Below, piece by piece: positions 30,413 to 41,686 of a stretch of DNA of 64,000 bases. Below the pieces are notes generated by a model that saw only the letters and a list, made by a program, of their open reading frames with translations, made no database searches and had not been told where the DNA came from. This DNA is from Staphylococcus sp. KG4-3 (GTDB taxonomy: Bacteria; Bacillota; Bacilli; Staphylococcales; Staphylococcaceae). The stretch lies in the NCBI RefSeq assembly GCF_033597815.2, contig NZ_CP166245.1:1860001-1924000 (forward strand), written 5' to 3'. Numbering within the stretch: position 1 is the stretch's first letter; every line of letters begins with the position of its first letter. A program made the position numbers and the translations under genes.

Positions 30413-31558
30413 ATGTCTAAAAAAGAAAAAACTAATTCTAACTTTTTAAATTCTGCTAAAGAGATGGAAAAGAAGGACTCAAACGAAAATAATGGTGAAC
30501 AGATTAAACGTGATCGTACATATATTACACCTGACGAATTCAAATCAAAATCACCCAAAAAGGACAATCAAGCGTTCTTTGTATCACGTATTAACAAACC
30601 AGCAAAATATACCAAAGATTCTAATTTTTTCTCTTATTTGGTATATAGAATAGGAAAAGATGACGCATCTGGTTTATCAGCCCAACTGTCTTATTACTTC
30701 ATGTTATCCCTATTCCCTATGCTATTATTTTTACTATCAATAGTTCCTGTAGTTGGTGTAAAACAATCTACTATTAGAGATATGATTAAAGATCATGTGC
30801 CACCTACTTATGCTTCACAGGTAGCTGATATCATCGGCGATATCATGAGTAATGCTAGTGGTAGTATTTTATCTGTAGGTTTAATCTTAGCATTGTGGTC
30901 AGCATCTAATGGAATGACTGCATTAATGAATTCATTTAACGTTGCCTACGATGTTGAAGATAGTAGAAATTTTGTTGTTTCAAAATTATTTAGTGTTTTG
31001 TTTACATTAGCTATGATAATTGTTATGCCAGTAGCACTGGTATTACCGACATTCGGTCAACAAATTGGCGATTTATTATTCGGCCCACTCGGTCTAGGCG
31101 AACAAGTGAAATGGATATTTGACACGATACGTTATGTACTTCCAGTAATTGTAGTTTTGATTGCATTCATGGTCTTATATACCTTAGCACCAAATGTTAA
31201 AATTAAGTTAATGTCTGTCATACCTGGCGCTATCTTTGCAACTATCGTTTTCTTAGCTGGTTCATACTTATTTGGTATATATATATCTAATTTTTCCAAT
31301 TATTCTAAAACGTACGGTAGTATCGCTGGTATTATTATATTGATGCTTTGGTTATATATCACTGGTTTTATTATCATTATAGGTGCTGAAATCAATGCTA
31401 TTTTTCATCAAAGAAAAGTTGTTGTTGGTAAGACACCTGAAGAACAAACTTTTGAGGAAATCAAACAAAATCATACATCATCTGAACGACAAGAATCTAA
31501 TTCAGAAGATGTAAATTTAGCTACTGATTCTAATAATAGCAAAGAAAATAATCAATAA
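30413..31558 (+). CDS. YihY/BrkB family membrane protein
   Basis: Integral membrane protein of 381 residues with six predicted spans between about 75 and 330, preceded by a charged, Lys-rich N-terminal tail and followed by a long Ser/Asn/Glu-rich tail. Landmarks are DASGLSAQLSYYFMLSLFPMLLFLLS, the ALWSASNGMTALMNSFNVAYD loop and LWLYITGFIIIIGAEINAIF. Family members were once called ribonuclease BN in error; no nuclease motif is present and the function is unknown. Transcribed alone from the ATG at 30413 behind AAGGAG. Confidence 0.88.
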   Translation: MSKKEKTNSNFLNSAKEMEKKDSNENNGEQIKRDRTYITPDEFKSKSPKKDNQAFFVSRINKPAKYTKDSNFFSYLVYRIGKDDASGLSAQLSYYFMLSLFPMLLFLLSIVPVVGVKQSTIRDMIKDHVPPTYASQVADIIGDIMSNASGSILSVGLILALWSASNGMTALMNSFNVAYDVEDSRNFVVSKLFSVLFTLAMIIVMPVALVLPTFGQQIGDLLFGPLGLGEQVKWIFDTIRYVLPVIVVLIAFMVLYTLAPNVKIKLMSVIPGAIFATIVFLAGSYLFGIYISNFSNYSKTYGSIAGIIILMLWLYITGFIIIIGAEINAIFHQRKVVVGKTPEEQTFEEIKQNHTSSERQESNSEDVNLATDSNNSKENNQ

Positions 31559-31646
31559 ATTTTAACAACAATATAATACCTTTAGTTATGGTAGCGAGAT
31601 AAAAATCCAATTTATAAAAATTTTTCGTCGCTCTTATCCGCAAAAA

Positions 31647-31712
31647 ATGACTAGCTTAATAGTTATAAAGTGATTACTTGAGCTGTAGTTTAGGCACAAG
31701 TCCTACTAACTT
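31647..31712. repeat. Dispersed intergenic repeat, copy 1
   Basis: Starts ATGACTAGC and ends with CACAAGTCCTACTAACTTA. The middle contains TGAGCTGTAGTTTAGGCA. It aligns along its length with copy 2 at 44912-44979. Confidence 0.6.
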
Positions 31713-31752
31713 AATACACTGATTATGACTGACTTGGCTCCTCTTTATATAA

Positions 31753-31812
31753 AAATAAAGGCTAAAACACAACGTATTAAATGATTACGTTTCTGTTTTA
31801 GCCTTTATTTAT
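31753..31812. terminator. Terminator of the vra operon, bidirectional
   Basis: AAATAAAGGCTAAAACA pairs with TGTTTTAGCCTTTATTT around a loop of about 25 bases. It lies just past the vraR stop, between convergent genes. Confidence 0.85.
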
Positions 31813-31827
31813 TAAATACTTTGTAAC

Positions 31828-32457
31828 TTATTGAATTAAGTTGTGTTGAAAAGCGTAAATAACAGCTTGTGTTCTATCTTGTACTTCTAATTTACTCAAA
31901 ATATTACTTACATGTGTTTTAACGGTTTTAATTGTAATATGTGAGGCGCTTGCTATTTCTTGGTTTGAGTAGCCTTTTGCAATTAATAATAAGATTTCCA
32001 TCTCACGCTCTGTTAACATTTCATATAATTCTGCACGTTGTTTCATCCTATTTCTCATCTTAACTAAAACTTCTGCTTCAAAAACCGATTCATTATTATA
32101 GGTTTTTCTTATTGCTTCTGCAATATCACTAGCGCTCGTTGTTTTTAAAATGTAACTATCTACACCAGAATCAAGCGCACGGTATACTTCGTTATCTTCT
32201 ATATAACTCGTAAGCATGACTACCTTCATATGAGGTAAATCTTTTTTAACTTGTTCAGTTGCTTCAACACCGTCCATATCATCCATTAGTAAATCCATTA
32301 ATATTAAATCTGGATTCAATTGGTGTGCCTTTTCAATTGCTTCCTTTCCGGATTTCCCTTCTCCTACAACATCAATATCTGGTTGTGTTGATAAATAGCT
32401 AGATATTCCAATTCGGACCATTTCATGGTCATCCACAAATAAAACTTTAATCGGCAT
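31828..32457 (-). CDS. vraR: Cell-wall stress response regulator VraR
   Basis: NarL/FixJ-type response regulator of 209 residues. The receiver domain has acidic residues D9-D10 and phospho-acceptor Asp55 ([10 protein letters not shown]), with Thr and Lys at LTSY and LKTT. The C-terminal LuxR helix-turn-helix reads [22 protein letters not shown], then [14 protein letters not shown]. In S. aureus it switches on cell-wall synthesis genes (sgtB, pbpB, murZ, fmt) when wall synthesis is blocked by beta-lactams or vancomycin. Its start overlaps the end of vraS by 11 bases. Last gene of vraUTSR. Confidence 0.96.
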   Translation of the reverse strand: MPIKVLFVDDHEMVRIGISSYLSTQPDIDVVGEGKSGKEAIEKAHQLNPDLILMDLLMDDMDGVEATEQVKKDLPHMKVVMLTSYIEDNEVYRALDSGVDSYILKTTSASDIAEAIRKTYNNESVFEAEVLVKMRNRMKQRAELYEMLTEREMEILLLIAKGYSNQEIASASHITIKTVKTHVSNILSKLEVQDRTQAVIYAFQHNLIQ

Positions 32458-33490
32458 ATGAATCCTCCTTATTTAATGGGGCTTTAACTTCAATTCTGGT
32501 ACCTGCGTCAGGTAATGACACAATATGAAACGTTGCACCAATCTCAAGTGCACGTTCACGCATATTTTTCAAGCCATAACTTTGTTCTACTTTATCATCT
32601 ACATTAAAGCCTTTACCATTATCTTGTATTCTCAATAATAAATAATCATCTCTATTGAATAACTCTATAGTCACTTTAGTTCCTTTCGAATGCCTTAACG
32701 TATTCGATATAGCTTCTTGTGTGATTCTAAACAAATGATCTTCGATACCTTTAGGTACTTTAAATTCTTCTATATCATGTATAACTTTCATCGGTACTTT
32801 TTTCTGTAAATCTACAACCAAATCTTTAATACCTTCACCAAGTGATTTATCTTTCAAGCCTAAAGGTCTTAAATGTAATAATAAAGCTCTCATCTCTAGC
32901 TGAGAATCTTGTATCATTTTTTCTAGTACTGGAATTTGTTGATCTAATGGTGCTTCTAATTTTGTTTCTTTTATCGCTGATAACATCATGCTAGCTGCGA
33001 ACAACTGTTGACTCACCGAATCATGTAGTTCGCGTGCTAACCTTTGTCGTTCATCTTCAATAATTTTTTTCACTTTTACATCATTAATATTATATGATTC
33101 ATTTGTTAAATTTTGCGTTTTCATCCTTAATTTATGTACTTCTTGATTTAAAGGGACTAACGTTTGATATAACTCAATGGTTTCGTTATACAATTCTATA
33201 TTTTGATCATTTATACCTACAGTTTGCCCTTCTATTGACCTTTCTATTTGGTCTTTTAACCAATGGTTTTGCTGGTTTATTTTATAAGCTAATACAGAAC
33301 CTACAATAATACAGAGTAAAATAACCATTAGATTTAAAAATAATAAGACGGGTATACCAAATATTTGCGTATAAAACATACCTTGAAAGTACATGATGTT
33401 AACAAATACTTTATCAATAAAAAATATGGCAAAAAATGTACTATAAACTAATATCAACATTGAACCTATTGCTCTAATATAGTGATTCAT
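32447..33490 (-). CDS. vraS: Cell-wall stress sensor histidine kinase VraS
   Basis: Membrane histidine kinase of 347 residues, the sensor for VraR. Two N-terminal spans (about 7-28 and 43-68) with a very short outer loop mark it as an intramembrane-sensing kinase. The HisKA_3 helix is [19 protein letters not shown] with phospho-acceptor His156; the ATP-binding boxes are [18 protein letters not shown] and GLKNMRERA. The start overlaps vraT by four bases (ATGA), so translation is coupled. Confidence 0.96.
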   Translation of the reverse strand: MNHYIRAIGSMLILVYSTFFAIFFIDKVFVNIMYFQGMFYTQIFGIPVLLFLNLMVILLCIIVGSVLAYKINQQNHWLKDQIERSIEGQTVGINDQNIELYNETIELYQTLVPLNQEVHKLRMKTQNLTNESYNINDVKVKKIIEDERQRLARELHDSVSQQLFAASMMLSAIKETKLEAPLDQQIPVLEKMIQDSQLEMRALLLHLRPLGLKDKSLGEGIKDLVVDLQKKVPMKVIHDIEEFKVPKGIEDHLFRITQEAISNTLRHSKGTKVTIELFNRDDYLLLRIQDNGKGFNVDDKVEQSYGLKNMRERALEIGATFHIVSLPDAGTRIEVKAPLNKEDSYAD

Positions 33491-34188
33491 TTATAAATCA
33501 CCTCAACATCACCTAAGAAGGACGAAACATAAATGTTCACAGCATAGTTATCCTCTTTAGTTTCCTCAATAATTTTGATATTATTGTTCTCGACTTTATA
33601 AGATGTCTCATTTACATAGGCATTGCCATATAGTGTCGTGAAATGCAAGATTATATTGTAGTTCAATGGGACGATAATTTGTACTTTCCCAATAATATGA
33701 CGGATAACTAGAGTATTATTCTCTTTAATATTTGCTGCTTTCGACATATCGATATGGATGTCTCCAATACCATGTTGTACCTGTATGTCTTCCCATTTAT
33801 ATACATATACAGGCGTACGTTGTTCACCAAACCATTTTTGCTTTATAAAGTCTGGCGTATCGACCTCTTCTTCAGTAGCGGTTATTTTTAAAGGTCTAAA
33901 TCTATATATAATGTATCTCACAATAAGTACTATTAAAAATACAAACAAGATTATAATCGTGTATTTATTAGACAGCAGCGTAAATGCAATCAACAATACC
34001 CCTATCCAAAATGAGAGTAACCCACGTACTTTATGAAAATAAATATAACCTACATAAACTAAAATACAACCAAGTAATAAAACAAGTAAAAAACCAATTT
34101 TTTCAAAGAAAATATAGTAAAAATTGGCAATAATCATCAATGCTGTAAAAACAATAAGCATCTCTGTCGATATATATTTATGAGTCAT
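33487..34188 (-). CDS. vraT: VraT (YvqF/LiaF-like membrane protein)
   Basis: Membrane protein of 233 residues: about four spans in the first 95 residues, then a cytoplasmic C-terminal beta domain of the YvqF/LiaF type ([44 protein letters not shown]). It is the third partner of the VraSR system; in S. aureus it is needed for full methicillin resistance and controls VraS activity. Coupled to vraS by overlap, and it follows vraU by 16 bases. Confidence 0.93.
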   Translation of the reverse strand: MTHKYISTEMLIVFTALMIIANFYYIFFEKIGFLLVLLLGCILVYVGYIYFHKVRGLLSFWIGVLLIAFTLLSNKYTIIILFVFLIVLIVRYIIYRFRPLKITATEEEVDTPDFIKQKWFGEQRTPVYVYKWEDIQVQHGIGDIHIDMSKAANIKENNTLVIRHIIGKVQIIVPLNYNIILHFTTLYGNAYVNETSYKVENNNIKIIEETKEDNYAVNIYVSSFLGDVEVIYK

Positions 34189-34204
34189 GTTTCGCCACCT
34201 TTCT

Positions 34205-34591
34205 TCAAGCGACTAAACTAATGCGTTCGATTAAATCACACTCAGTTTCGATATTTGCTCTTTCAACTGCTTGTTGTGATAGATCGGATTCGATTCGAGC
34301 GTAGTCTGCTTCCATTTCATTTAAGTCATTTTTTATTCTATCTATTTCGATATCCTCAATCTCTTGAGCACAATAAATGTAATCTTCATCTATCATATCA
34401 ATATACTTATTTTCTAATGATAAAGTTAAATTATCAATTAATTTCTCTACATAAATTTTTCTTTCGATTAAGTAATTTATGTACATTTCAATACTTCTTA
34501 ATTTTTTATCTAAATACTGTCTATATTCTACTAAACTAGTATAGAAAGTGTTTTTTGTCATTTTTTCTAAGTAAGTCTTAATATAATTCAT
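34205..34591 (-). CDS. vraU: VraU, first gene of the vra operon
   Basis: A 128-residue, Glu-rich, soluble protein that is almost wholly helical and likely coiled coil (IEMYINYLIERKIYVEKL and IDRIKNDLNEMEADYARIE). Function is unknown; in S. aureus the matching gene is the first of vraUTSR. The start ATG at 34591 has GAGGTGA upstream. A possible promoter (-10 TATAAT at 34620-34625) lies just ahead. Confidence 0.88.
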   Translation of the reverse strand: MNYIKTYLEKMTKNTFYTSLVEYRQYLDKKLRSIEMYINYLIERKIYVEKLIDNLTLSLENKYIDMIDEDYIYCAQEIEDIEIDRIKNDLNEMEADYARIESDLSQQAVERANIETECDLIERISLVA

Positions 34592-34619
34592 AGAATCACC
34601 TCATGATTGATTAGCTTCT

Positions 34620-34625
34620 ATTATA
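34620..34625 (-). promoter_or_regulatory. Candidate -10 box of the vra operon promoter
   Basis: TATAAT on the minus strand, 28 bases upstream of the vraU start. The hexamer 17 bases further upstream is a poor -35 (ATTAAA-like), as expected of a promoter that needs an activator such as VraR. It lies immediately after the map terminator hairpin. Confidence 0.45.
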
Positions 34626-34631
34626 AAAATT

Positions 34632-34660
34632 ATCCGGAACCTTTAATATAGGCTCCGGAA
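34632..34660 (-). terminator. Terminator of map, abutting the vra promoter
   Basis: TTCCGGAGCC pairs with GGTTCCGGA (minus strand) around TATATTAAA, followed by TAATTTTTATAA. It separates map from vraU. Confidence 0.65.
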
Positions 34661-34695
34661 CCATCTTATATTAGGACTTTAGACCGAAACACTAT

Positions 34696-35547
<852 letters not shown>

Positions 35548-35624
35548 TTATGGAACGAATGACATGACTACTTTTAATATTTCATGTTGATTTGACTACT
35601 ATGCACACCATTAGGAGTTTTTCT

Positions 35625-36611
35625 ATGAATGACATTTGGTATAAAAAGATTATTGGTGCACGAACAATCAAAACAGGATTAGCTACATTTTTAACAGCAT
35701 TTTTCTGCTTGGCTTTAGACTTAAACCCTATTTTTGCAATTTTAACAGCAATTGTTACGATTGAACCGACTGCTAAAGCTTCTCTGAAAAAAGGCTATCG
35801 AAGACTGCCAGCAACAATTATTGGTGCTTTATTTGCCGTAGTATTTACATTTATCTTCGGTGACCAATCACCTTTTTCCTATGCTTTTAGTGCAACATTT
35901 ACAATTATTTTGTGTACAAAATTAAATTTACACGTAGGTACAACAGTGGCAACGCTGACAGCAATGGCTATGATTCCAGGCATTCACGATGCTTATTTCT
36001 TTAACTTCTTTTCCAGACTTTTAACGGCTATCATTGGCCTTGTAACTGCTGGCCTTGTAAACTTTATAATTTTACCGCCAAAGTATTATGAGCAATTAGA
36101 ATCTTCAATTAATACTTCAGAACGTAAAATGTATGCTCTGTTTAATTTAAGGATGCGTCAACTCTTACTTGGTAAATTTACCAAAAACGCACCTTATCGC
36201 CAGTTAAATGCTTTAATTGACATTAATCAAAAAGTGGAAATGTTACTAGCTTACCAAAAAGATGAACTTAGTTACCATAAGCATAATGACTCCGATTGGT
36301 TACGATTAAAATCATTAACTACTCGATCACACACAAATAGATTATTTATAACTCATTTATCAAATTTAGTCTACTTACCAAAAGATACTAATGTAACATT
36401 TACACATGAGGAAAAATTGGCTATCCTTTATATTGCACATAGTATAAATAACATCTATGCTACTGGACATTTTGAACGCCAACCACGCCATGCTTCATTG
36501 CTAAAGACATCAGTCAAAGGTTTAGATGAATTTGACGAAAACCAAATTAAAAGTCACATCATTTATGAAATTCTATTAATATATCGCATATTAGATCATC
36601 GTTTCGCTTAA
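35625..36611 (+). CDS. FUSC / aromatic acid exporter family membrane protein (copy 2)
   Basis: A 328-residue membrane protein with about six spans in the first 160 residues and a soluble C-terminal half. The opening [23 protein letters not shown] and the [20 protein letters not shown] block are typical of the family and align with the paralogue at 13816-14910. I start at the ATG at 35625, seven bases after TTAGGAG. The substrate is unknown. In S. aureus the same gene also neighbours map and the vra operon. Confidence 0.82.
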   Translation: MNDIWYKKIIGARTIKTGLATFLTAFFCLALDLNPIFAILTAIVTIEPTAKASLKKGYRRLPATIIGALFAVVFTFIFGDQSPFSYAFSATFTIILCTKLNLHVGTTVATLTAMAMIPGIHDAYFFNFFSRLLTAIIGLVTAGLVNFIILPPKYYEQLESSINTSERKMYALFNLRMRQLLLGKFTKNAPYRQLNALIDINQKVEMLLAYQKDELSYHKHNDSDWLRLKSLTTRSHTNRLFITHLSNLVYLPKDTNVTFTHEEKLAILYIAHSINNIYATGHFERQPRHASLLKTSVKGLDEFDENQIKSHIIYEILLIYRILDHRFA

Positions 36612-36663
36612 TAACATTATAATTACAATCTATATGCTTTCATTTTTTCAAATAATTATACAT

Positions 36664-36720
36664 AAAAAAGAGTGGTACAGAAATTATTTAAGCCAAAAAT
36701 AATTTCTGTACCACTCTTTT
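36664..36720. terminator. Bidirectional terminator between FUSC gene and gatD
   Basis: AAAAAAGAGTGGTACAGAAATTATT pairs with AATAATTTCTGTACCACTCTTTT around a short loop, a stem of over 20 base pairs with tracts on both strands. Genes converge here. Confidence 0.92.
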
Positions 36721-36803
36721 GCATCAACAGTAAATCATGCTATCGTATTAACATAAATTTTTAATACACTTTATTCAAAACATTTATCGTAAAGTCTTTA
36801 AAT

Positions 36804-37526
36804 TTAATTATTTTTTTGTACACGCTCAACAATTACTCTTTTAGCAGCTTCTTCTTCTGTATTATCCACTTGCTTCGGCTCAAATTCTATACCTTTACGC
36901 TCACACGCTTTCTCTAATAAGTAATCTGTAATTTCATGGTTTTTTGGTAAAATTGGGCCATGTAAATACGTACCTAATAAATTTTTATAATGGATACCTT
37001 CTGCTGCTTCATCATCGTTATTACCATAACCATGTGTTACTTTGCCTAATGTACCATATGGATGATATGTGCGACCGCCGTGATTTTCAAAGCCAACAAT
37101 TGTGCCAAAAGTCTCGCTTTGTATAACGATATCACCAGTAAGACGCTCTTTTTGTGATTCTGTATAAAAATCCAATATACCTAAGCCCGCAAGTTCTGTA
37201 CCATCAGGAGTAATATATTTACTACCCAAAAATTGGTATCCTCCACAAATTGTTAGACCTGGCATTCCATCTTCTATCGCTTCTTTTAAAATTTCTTTAA
37301 TTTTACTCAACTCTTTTGTTGCAAGGGCTTGTTCTCTATCACTTCCACCGCCAATAAAGAATATATCACACTCATCTAATGTAACACCTTCTGTTTCGTT
37401 AACATCTACAACATTCAATTTAATATTTCTTAATTTGGCACGTTGCTTTAGTGCTATAATGTTACCTATGTCACTATATAAATTTAATTTGTCTGGCATA
37501 AAATGATAAATAGTTAATTCATTCAT
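36804..37526 (-). CDS. gatD: Lipid II glutamine amidotransferase subunit GatD
   Basis: Glutaminase subunit of the MurT-GatD complex, which amidates the alpha-carboxyl of D-glutamate in lipid II to D-isoglutamine, needed for normal cross-linking and resistance to lysozyme and beta-lactams. The 240-residue class I amidotransferase-like domain has nucleophile Cys94 ([11 protein letters not shown]) and His189 (TYLHGPILP), and the [10 protein letters not shown] segment. Its start overlaps the murT stop by four bases, so the two subunits are made together. Confidence 0.96.
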   Translation of the reverse strand: MNELTIYHFMPDKLNLYSDIGNIIALKQRAKLRNIKLNVVDVNETEGVTLDECDIFFIGGGSDREQALATKELSKIKEILKEAIEDGMPGLTICGGYQFLGSKYITPDGTELAGLGILDFYTESQKERLTGDIVIQSETFGTIVGFENHGGRTYHPYGTLGKVTHGYGNNDDEAAEGIHYKNLLGTYLHGPILPKNHEITDYLLEKACERKGIEFEPKQVDNTEEEAAKRVIVERVQKNN

Positions 37527-38842
37527 TTCACTTTGACCTCCTCAAATGAGTGGTTTAATTGTTCTAGCATTGGTGCAAGTGAAGTGTAATTTGGAATGGC
37601 CACGGTGAAACTTCCTTTATAATCCATTGTTTTAGCTGTTGCTTTATATATATCCTTTTCCAAAATAATCGGTACGTTAACACCAGCAAGTTTCAATCGT
37701 AATTGCAATTCCTCAGCACGTGTACCTGTAACAATAATTGCTTCAATTTGTTGTCTAGTTAACTTTTCAAAGTCTGCATCATATATCCATGATGTATCCC
37801 TACCATCTGCTGCATTATCATTTAAACTCAACACATAAATTTTACTACCAGTTAATTGTTCTCCCACAGATAAACTTGCATTCATTCCAGCAGGATTTTT
37901 CGCAAGATTTATCATTGCTTCTTTACTATCTTTTTTAAAATACTGCATACGCCCATTGTCCGAAGTATAAGTTTCAAAACCTTGTCGTATACCTTCATCA
38001 TCTAAGCCTAATTCTCTTAAAACTGTGTATGCTGCTATCGCATTATATGCATTAAAATCACCAGCTATTTTCATATTAAATGTAGTTGTTCCTACATCTA
38101 AATTAATAAATGGTGTAAGCGTAAATTGAGATACTTCGTATTTTGCATCTTCACGTTTAAATCCACATTCGCAATGGTAGTGCCCGATTTGATTATATTG
38201 TACATAATCATAATGTAATAATCGACCACAGTTTGGACAATAACGACTTTCATTCATTGTACTTTGCTCAAATTCATGTGCATGTGCTTTCATCCCATAA
38301 TAAACAACTGTATCACTAGCTATTTTTAATCTACTAACAAATGGATCATCCGCATTCAATAGCAACTTAATTCCCTTATTATTGATTGCATTTGCTATGT
38401 TATTAACCATAATATCGATTTCACCAAAACGATCCATTTGATCTCGGAAGAAATTCGTAACAACCATCATTGTCGGTGTTACTTCATTAAGCACTCTTGG
38501 AATTGACCCTTCATCTATCTCAATAACTGCAATTTTTGTATCTTTGTTATTTTGCAAAATAAAGGCTGATGTTATACCTGCAGCCATATTTGCACCTTCA
38601 TTATTATGTATGATTTCTATATCATTAGCTCTTAATGTATGACCGATTAAGTTCGAAGTTGTAGTCTTCCCATTTGTACCACTAATAAAGACAATCTCAT
38701 CAACTTTAGAAGCTAATTTTCGTAATATATTTTTATCTATTCTTCTAGCAACTTGACCTGGCAAATCTGTGCCTTTTTTACCGGCAGCTCTACTCGCTTG
38801 CCTAGCCATTTTTGCTAATCGGGTTGCAGTCCAATGTCTCAT
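37523..38842 (-). CDS. murT: Lipid II isoglutaminyl synthase subunit MurT
   Basis: Mur-ligase-type subunit of 439 residues that activates the lipid II carboxyl with ATP and receives ammonia from GatD. The ATP loop is [14 protein letters not shown] near 54-66. A small cysteine-rich zinc ribbon is inserted ([12 protein letters not shown]...HYHCECG, about 202-226), typical of MurT. The C-terminal DUF1727 domain is present with NPAGMNASL and [15 protein letters not shown]. It forms a two-gene operon with gatD. Confidence 0.96.
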   Translation of the reverse strand: MRHWTATRLAKMARQASRAAGKKGTDLPGQVARRIDKNILRKLASKVDEIVFISGTNGKTTTSNLIGHTLRANDIEIIHNNEGANMAAGITSAFILQNNKDTKIAVIEIDEGSIPRVLNEVTPTMMVVTNFFRDQMDRFGEIDIMVNNIANAINNKGIKLLLNADDPFVSRLKIASDTVVYYGMKAHAHEFEQSTMNESRYCPNCGRLLHYDYVQYNQIGHYHCECGFKREDAKYEVSQFTLTPFINLDVGTTTFNMKIAGDFNAYNAIAAYTVLRELGLDDEGIRQGFETYTSDNGRMQYFKKDSKEAMINLAKNPAGMNASLSVGEQLTGSKIYVLSLNDNAADGRDTSWIYDADFEKLTRQQIEAIIVTGTRAEELQLRLKLAGVNVPIILEKDIYKATAKTMDYKGSFTVAIPNYTSLAPMLEQLNHSFEEVKVK

Positions 38843-39010
38843 ATACTTCCTCCTCTACTATTCACTAGAATATTATAACATGATTATGTTGTATTCCAAA
38901 CAATTCTAAATCTAAATTACCGTTACATTTTTACTAATGTTATTGTGTATAATTTACTACTATGAATAGTTTTGATATACTTAAAAAAAAGCATTGGAGG
39001 CTTATTAATT

Positions 39011-39514
39011 ATGTTAAATGAAGACTTATTATATGCGTTAAATGAACAAATGAATCATGAATTTTATGCAGCTCATGCATATATGGCTATGGCTGCTTTT
39101 TGTGATGATAATTCTTATGAAGGGTTTGCTAACTTCTATATTCAACAAGCTAAAGAAGAACGTTTCCATGGTAAAAAAATATACGACTACATTAATGACC
39201 GTGGCGGCCATGCACTATTTAGTTCAATCCCTGCACCAAAAACAGAATTTTCAAGTATTTTAGAAACATTTAAAGATGGTTTAGCACAAGAACAAGACGT
39301 TACACGTAGGTTCTATAACTTATCTGATTTAGCCAATAAAGCTAAAGACTACGCAACAATTTCATTCTTAAATTGGTTCTTAGATGAACAAGTTGAAGAA
39401 GAAGCTATGTTTGAAACACATATCGATTATTTAAATCGTATTGGTGATGATAGTAATACACTCTATCTTTATGAAAAAGAATTAGCTGCACGTTCTTTCG
39501 ACGAGGAAGCTTAA
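39011..39514 (+). CDS. ftnA: Bacterial non-haem ferritin
   Basis: Iron-storage protein of 167 residues that assembles into a 24-mer and oxidises Fe(II). The four-helix bundle carries the ferroxidase ligands in [17 protein letters not shown] (Glu), [17 protein letters not shown] (Glu, Glu, His) and [14 protein letters not shown] (Glu, Gln). I start at the ATG at 39011 with TTGGAGG upstream, not at the earlier in-frame start. In S. aureus ftnA is repressed by PerR, whose gene is at 10420; I could not find a convincing PerR box here. Confidence 0.95.
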   Translation: MLNEDLLYALNEQMNHEFYAAHAYMAMAAFCDDNSYEGFANFYIQQAKEERFHGKKIYDYINDRGGHALFSSIPAPKTEFSSILETFKDGLAQEQDVTRRFYNLSDLANKAKDYATISFLNWFLDEQVEEEAMFETHIDYLNRIGDDSNTLYLYEKELAARSFDEEA

Positions 39515-39541
39515 GTCTCATCTTACATTTAACCTACTTAT

Positions 39542-39587
39542 AAGATATTTATGCTGTCAAAATACCATAGCATAAATATCTTTTTTT
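39542..39587 (+). terminator. Terminator of ftnA
   Basis: AAGATATTTATGCT pairs with AGCATAAATATCTT around a loop of about 13 bases and ends in TTTTTTT, 28 bases past the ftnA stop. Confidence 0.9.
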
Positions 39588-39810
39588 ACACTCCATGCCC
39601 TAATTTGGCAAATCATAAAAGGCGCAGATTACAAATCAAATTTTTGTTAAATTGATTTTTACTCCACTTCCTCCTTTTTATATTTTTCCACAATATAATA
39701 TTTTTTAAACTAATTACAAAAACGACTTTGAATAGTACTGTTAACTTGACTAGTTTGCTATATTTATATAAAGTCATTACATATTAATATTAAGAAAGGG
39801 ATCATGTAAC

Positions 39811-40365
39811 ATGAATTCAGAAGCCTTTATTGCACTAGATTTTGAAACTGCAAATGGAAAACGTACGAGTATTTGTTCAGTTGGGATGGTTAAAGTTATC
39901 AATCATCAAATAACAGAAACATTTTACACACTCATTAACCCTAATGACTTCTTTTCAAAACAAAATATTGCGGTTCATGGTATTCATCCCGAGGAAGTTG
40001 CAGATGCTCCTACTTTTAAAACTGTGTACCCATACATGTTAAAATTTATAGGTGATTTACCTGTAGTAGCTCATAATGCAGCTTTTGATATGACTGTATT
40101 ACATGAAAGTATTAAATCATTAGGGATTGAAACACCGTGCATGACTTATTTTTGTTCACTTCAATTATCACGAAGAACAATTCATCATCACCGTTATGGT
40201 TTAAACTATATGATGCAATATTACAATTTAGATTTCCATGGACATCACGATGCTCTAAACGACGCTAAAGCTTGTGCTATGATTACATTTAGACTTTTAA
40301 AACATTATGACAATTTACCCAGTATGCTTAGGGTATACGGTAAAGATCTTAGAGATAAAGACTAA
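39811..40365 (+). CDS. DEDDh 3'-5' exonuclease (DnaQ epsilon-like)
   Basis: A standalone 184-residue exonuclease domain of the DnaQ family. Catalytic acids are Asp10 and Glu12 in ALDFETAN, Asp93 in HNAAFDMTVL, and His146 with Asp151 in GHHDALNDAKACA, which is the full DEDDh set. It should degrade single-stranded DNA or RNA from the 3' end; the biological role is unknown. It starts at the ATG at 39811 after GAAAGGGAT and converges with dinB. Confidence 0.87.
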   Translation: MNSEAFIALDFETANGKRTSICSVGMVKVINHQITETFYTLINPNDFFSKQNIAVHGIHPEEVADAPTFKTVYPYMLKFIGDLPVVAHNAAFDMTVLHESIKSLGIETPCMTYFCSLQLSRRTIHHHRYGLNYMMQYYNLDFHGHHDALNDAKACAMITFRLLKHYDNLPSMLRVYGKDLRDKD

Positions 40366-40413
40366 ACACTATTAAGACATATAAATTGTTAAAGCTATAT
40401 AAATTAAACTCAT

Positions 40414-41484
40414 TTAAATATAGTCATAAATTGTCATATTTTCGAATATCGCCTTTTCTAGGTTCCCTACGGTTACACCTATAAGTCTAATAGGTGTATC
40501 GGAATCTTTTAGCTCAGTGTATAAACTATATGCAACATTATATATATCGGTTTCGTTCCGTACAGGATCACGTAAGCTGCGTTGCTTTGATAATGTTTCA
40601 AATTTAAATGTCTTTATTTTAACGGTTACTGTTTTACCCGATTTATGCAATTTAGCTAACCTTTCTGCTGTTTTATTACTTAATTCCCAAACTTTTTGTA
40701 ATATTTCATCATCATCGTTCATATCTGTAGCAAATGTTCGCTCTGTGCCGACAGATTTTCTAATCCTCGTTGATTTAACCGGATTATCGTCTATCCCTCT
40801 CGCCTTGTTATATAAGCCGTGACCCCTTTTACCAAACAGTCTAATAAGCTCTCGCTCGCTTTGATTATATAAATCTTGCCCCGTATATATATGATGCTCA
40901 TGCATTTTTTCTTTCGAAGCTTTACCTACCCCCGGAAAATCACCAATATCTAACTCCATCAATATTTTGTGTACATTATGATAATCAATTACAGTTAAGC
41001 CGTTTGGTTTGTTCATCCCACTAGCTAACTTTGCCAGAAATTTATTATAAGAGACACCTGCAGATGAAGTGAGTTGTGTCGCTTCAAAAATATCTCTTCG
41101 TATATATTGTGCAATATGAGAAGCAGGTAAATCCGGTCTGACAAGATGTGTAATATCTAGGTAGGCCTCATCCAATGAAAGTGGCTCAACTATATCAGTA
41201 TAACTTTTAAATATATTCATGATCTGTTCTGACGCTTCCCTATAAGCTTCAAACCGAGGTCTCACATAATAACCATTTGGACAAAGTTTATGAGCCTGAG
41301 CGGTGGGCATTGCAGAATGGACGCCATATTTCCTTGCTTCATAAGACGCTGTAGAAACAACGCCTCTACCACTTGCTTTACCACCTACAATAACTGGTTT
41401 CCCCTTTAAATTAGGATTATCTCTCATTTCAACCTGTGCAAAAAAATAATCCATATCAATATGAATGATTCTTCTCTCTGACAA
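40414..41484 (-). CDS. dinB: Translesion DNA polymerase IV
   Basis: Y-family polymerase for bypass of damaged bases. The 356-residue product has the catalytic acids in [12 protein letters not shown] (Asp10) and SLDEAYLD (Asp105, Glu106), a helix-hairpin-helix ([16 protein letters not shown]) and the little-finger domain. Translation probably starts at the TTG at 41484, eight bases after AGGAGG, giving the same length as S. aureus DinB; a GTG three codons upstream overlaps the ribosome site. The usual C-terminal beta-clamp motif is not obvious in MTIYDYI. Confidence 0.93.
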   Translation of the reverse strand: MSERRIIHIDMDYFFAQVEMRDNPNLKGKPVIVGGKASGRGVVSTASYEARKYGVHSAMPTAQAHKLCPNGYYVRPRFEAYREASEQIMNIFKSYTDIVEPLSLDEAYLDITHLVRPDLPASHIAQYIRRDIFEATQLTSSAGVSYNKFLAKLASGMNKPNGLTVIDYHNVHKILMELDIGDFPGVGKASKEKMHEHHIYTGQDLYNQSERELIRLFGKRGHGLYNKARGIDDNPVKSTRIRKSVGTERTFATDMNDDDEILQKVWELSNKTAERLAKLHKSGKTVTVKIKTFKFETLSKQRSLRDPVRNETDIYNVAYSLYTELKDSDTPIRLIGVTVGNLEKAIFENMTIYDYI

Positions 41485-41574
41485 TGACCTCACCTCCTCT
41501 TTTTACTATTTTTCAAATTTTACATTACTTATATCTTACAATTTACTATATTCTAATTCTTCAAATTTGCTCAT

Positions 41575-41656
41575 AAAAAAAGAGTTAGTTCTAGCTATTA
41601 AAATACATACTGAACGTATCGTCAATATGTATGTTAATAGCAGAAGCCTAACTCTC
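41575..41656 (-). terminator. Long hairpin terminator after DUF3267 gene
   Basis: On the minus strand AGAGTTAGG...GCTATTAACATAC pairs with GTATGTATTTTAATAGC...CTAACTCT, ending in TTTTTTT. It lies 30 bases past the DUF3267 gene stop. Confidence 0.8.
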
Positions 41657-41686
41657 TAATTAAAAACAATTTATGTTAAATATATG

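Noticed and set aside
30413-31558. Ribonuclease BN
   Set aside because: The older name for the YihY family is a misassignment; the protein is integral to the membrane and shows no nuclease motif.
38866-38879. PerR box between murT and ftnA (CTAGAATATTATAA)
   Set aside because: One half matches well, but the central spacer base is missing and the other half is poor; it also lies near murT and far from the ftnA start.
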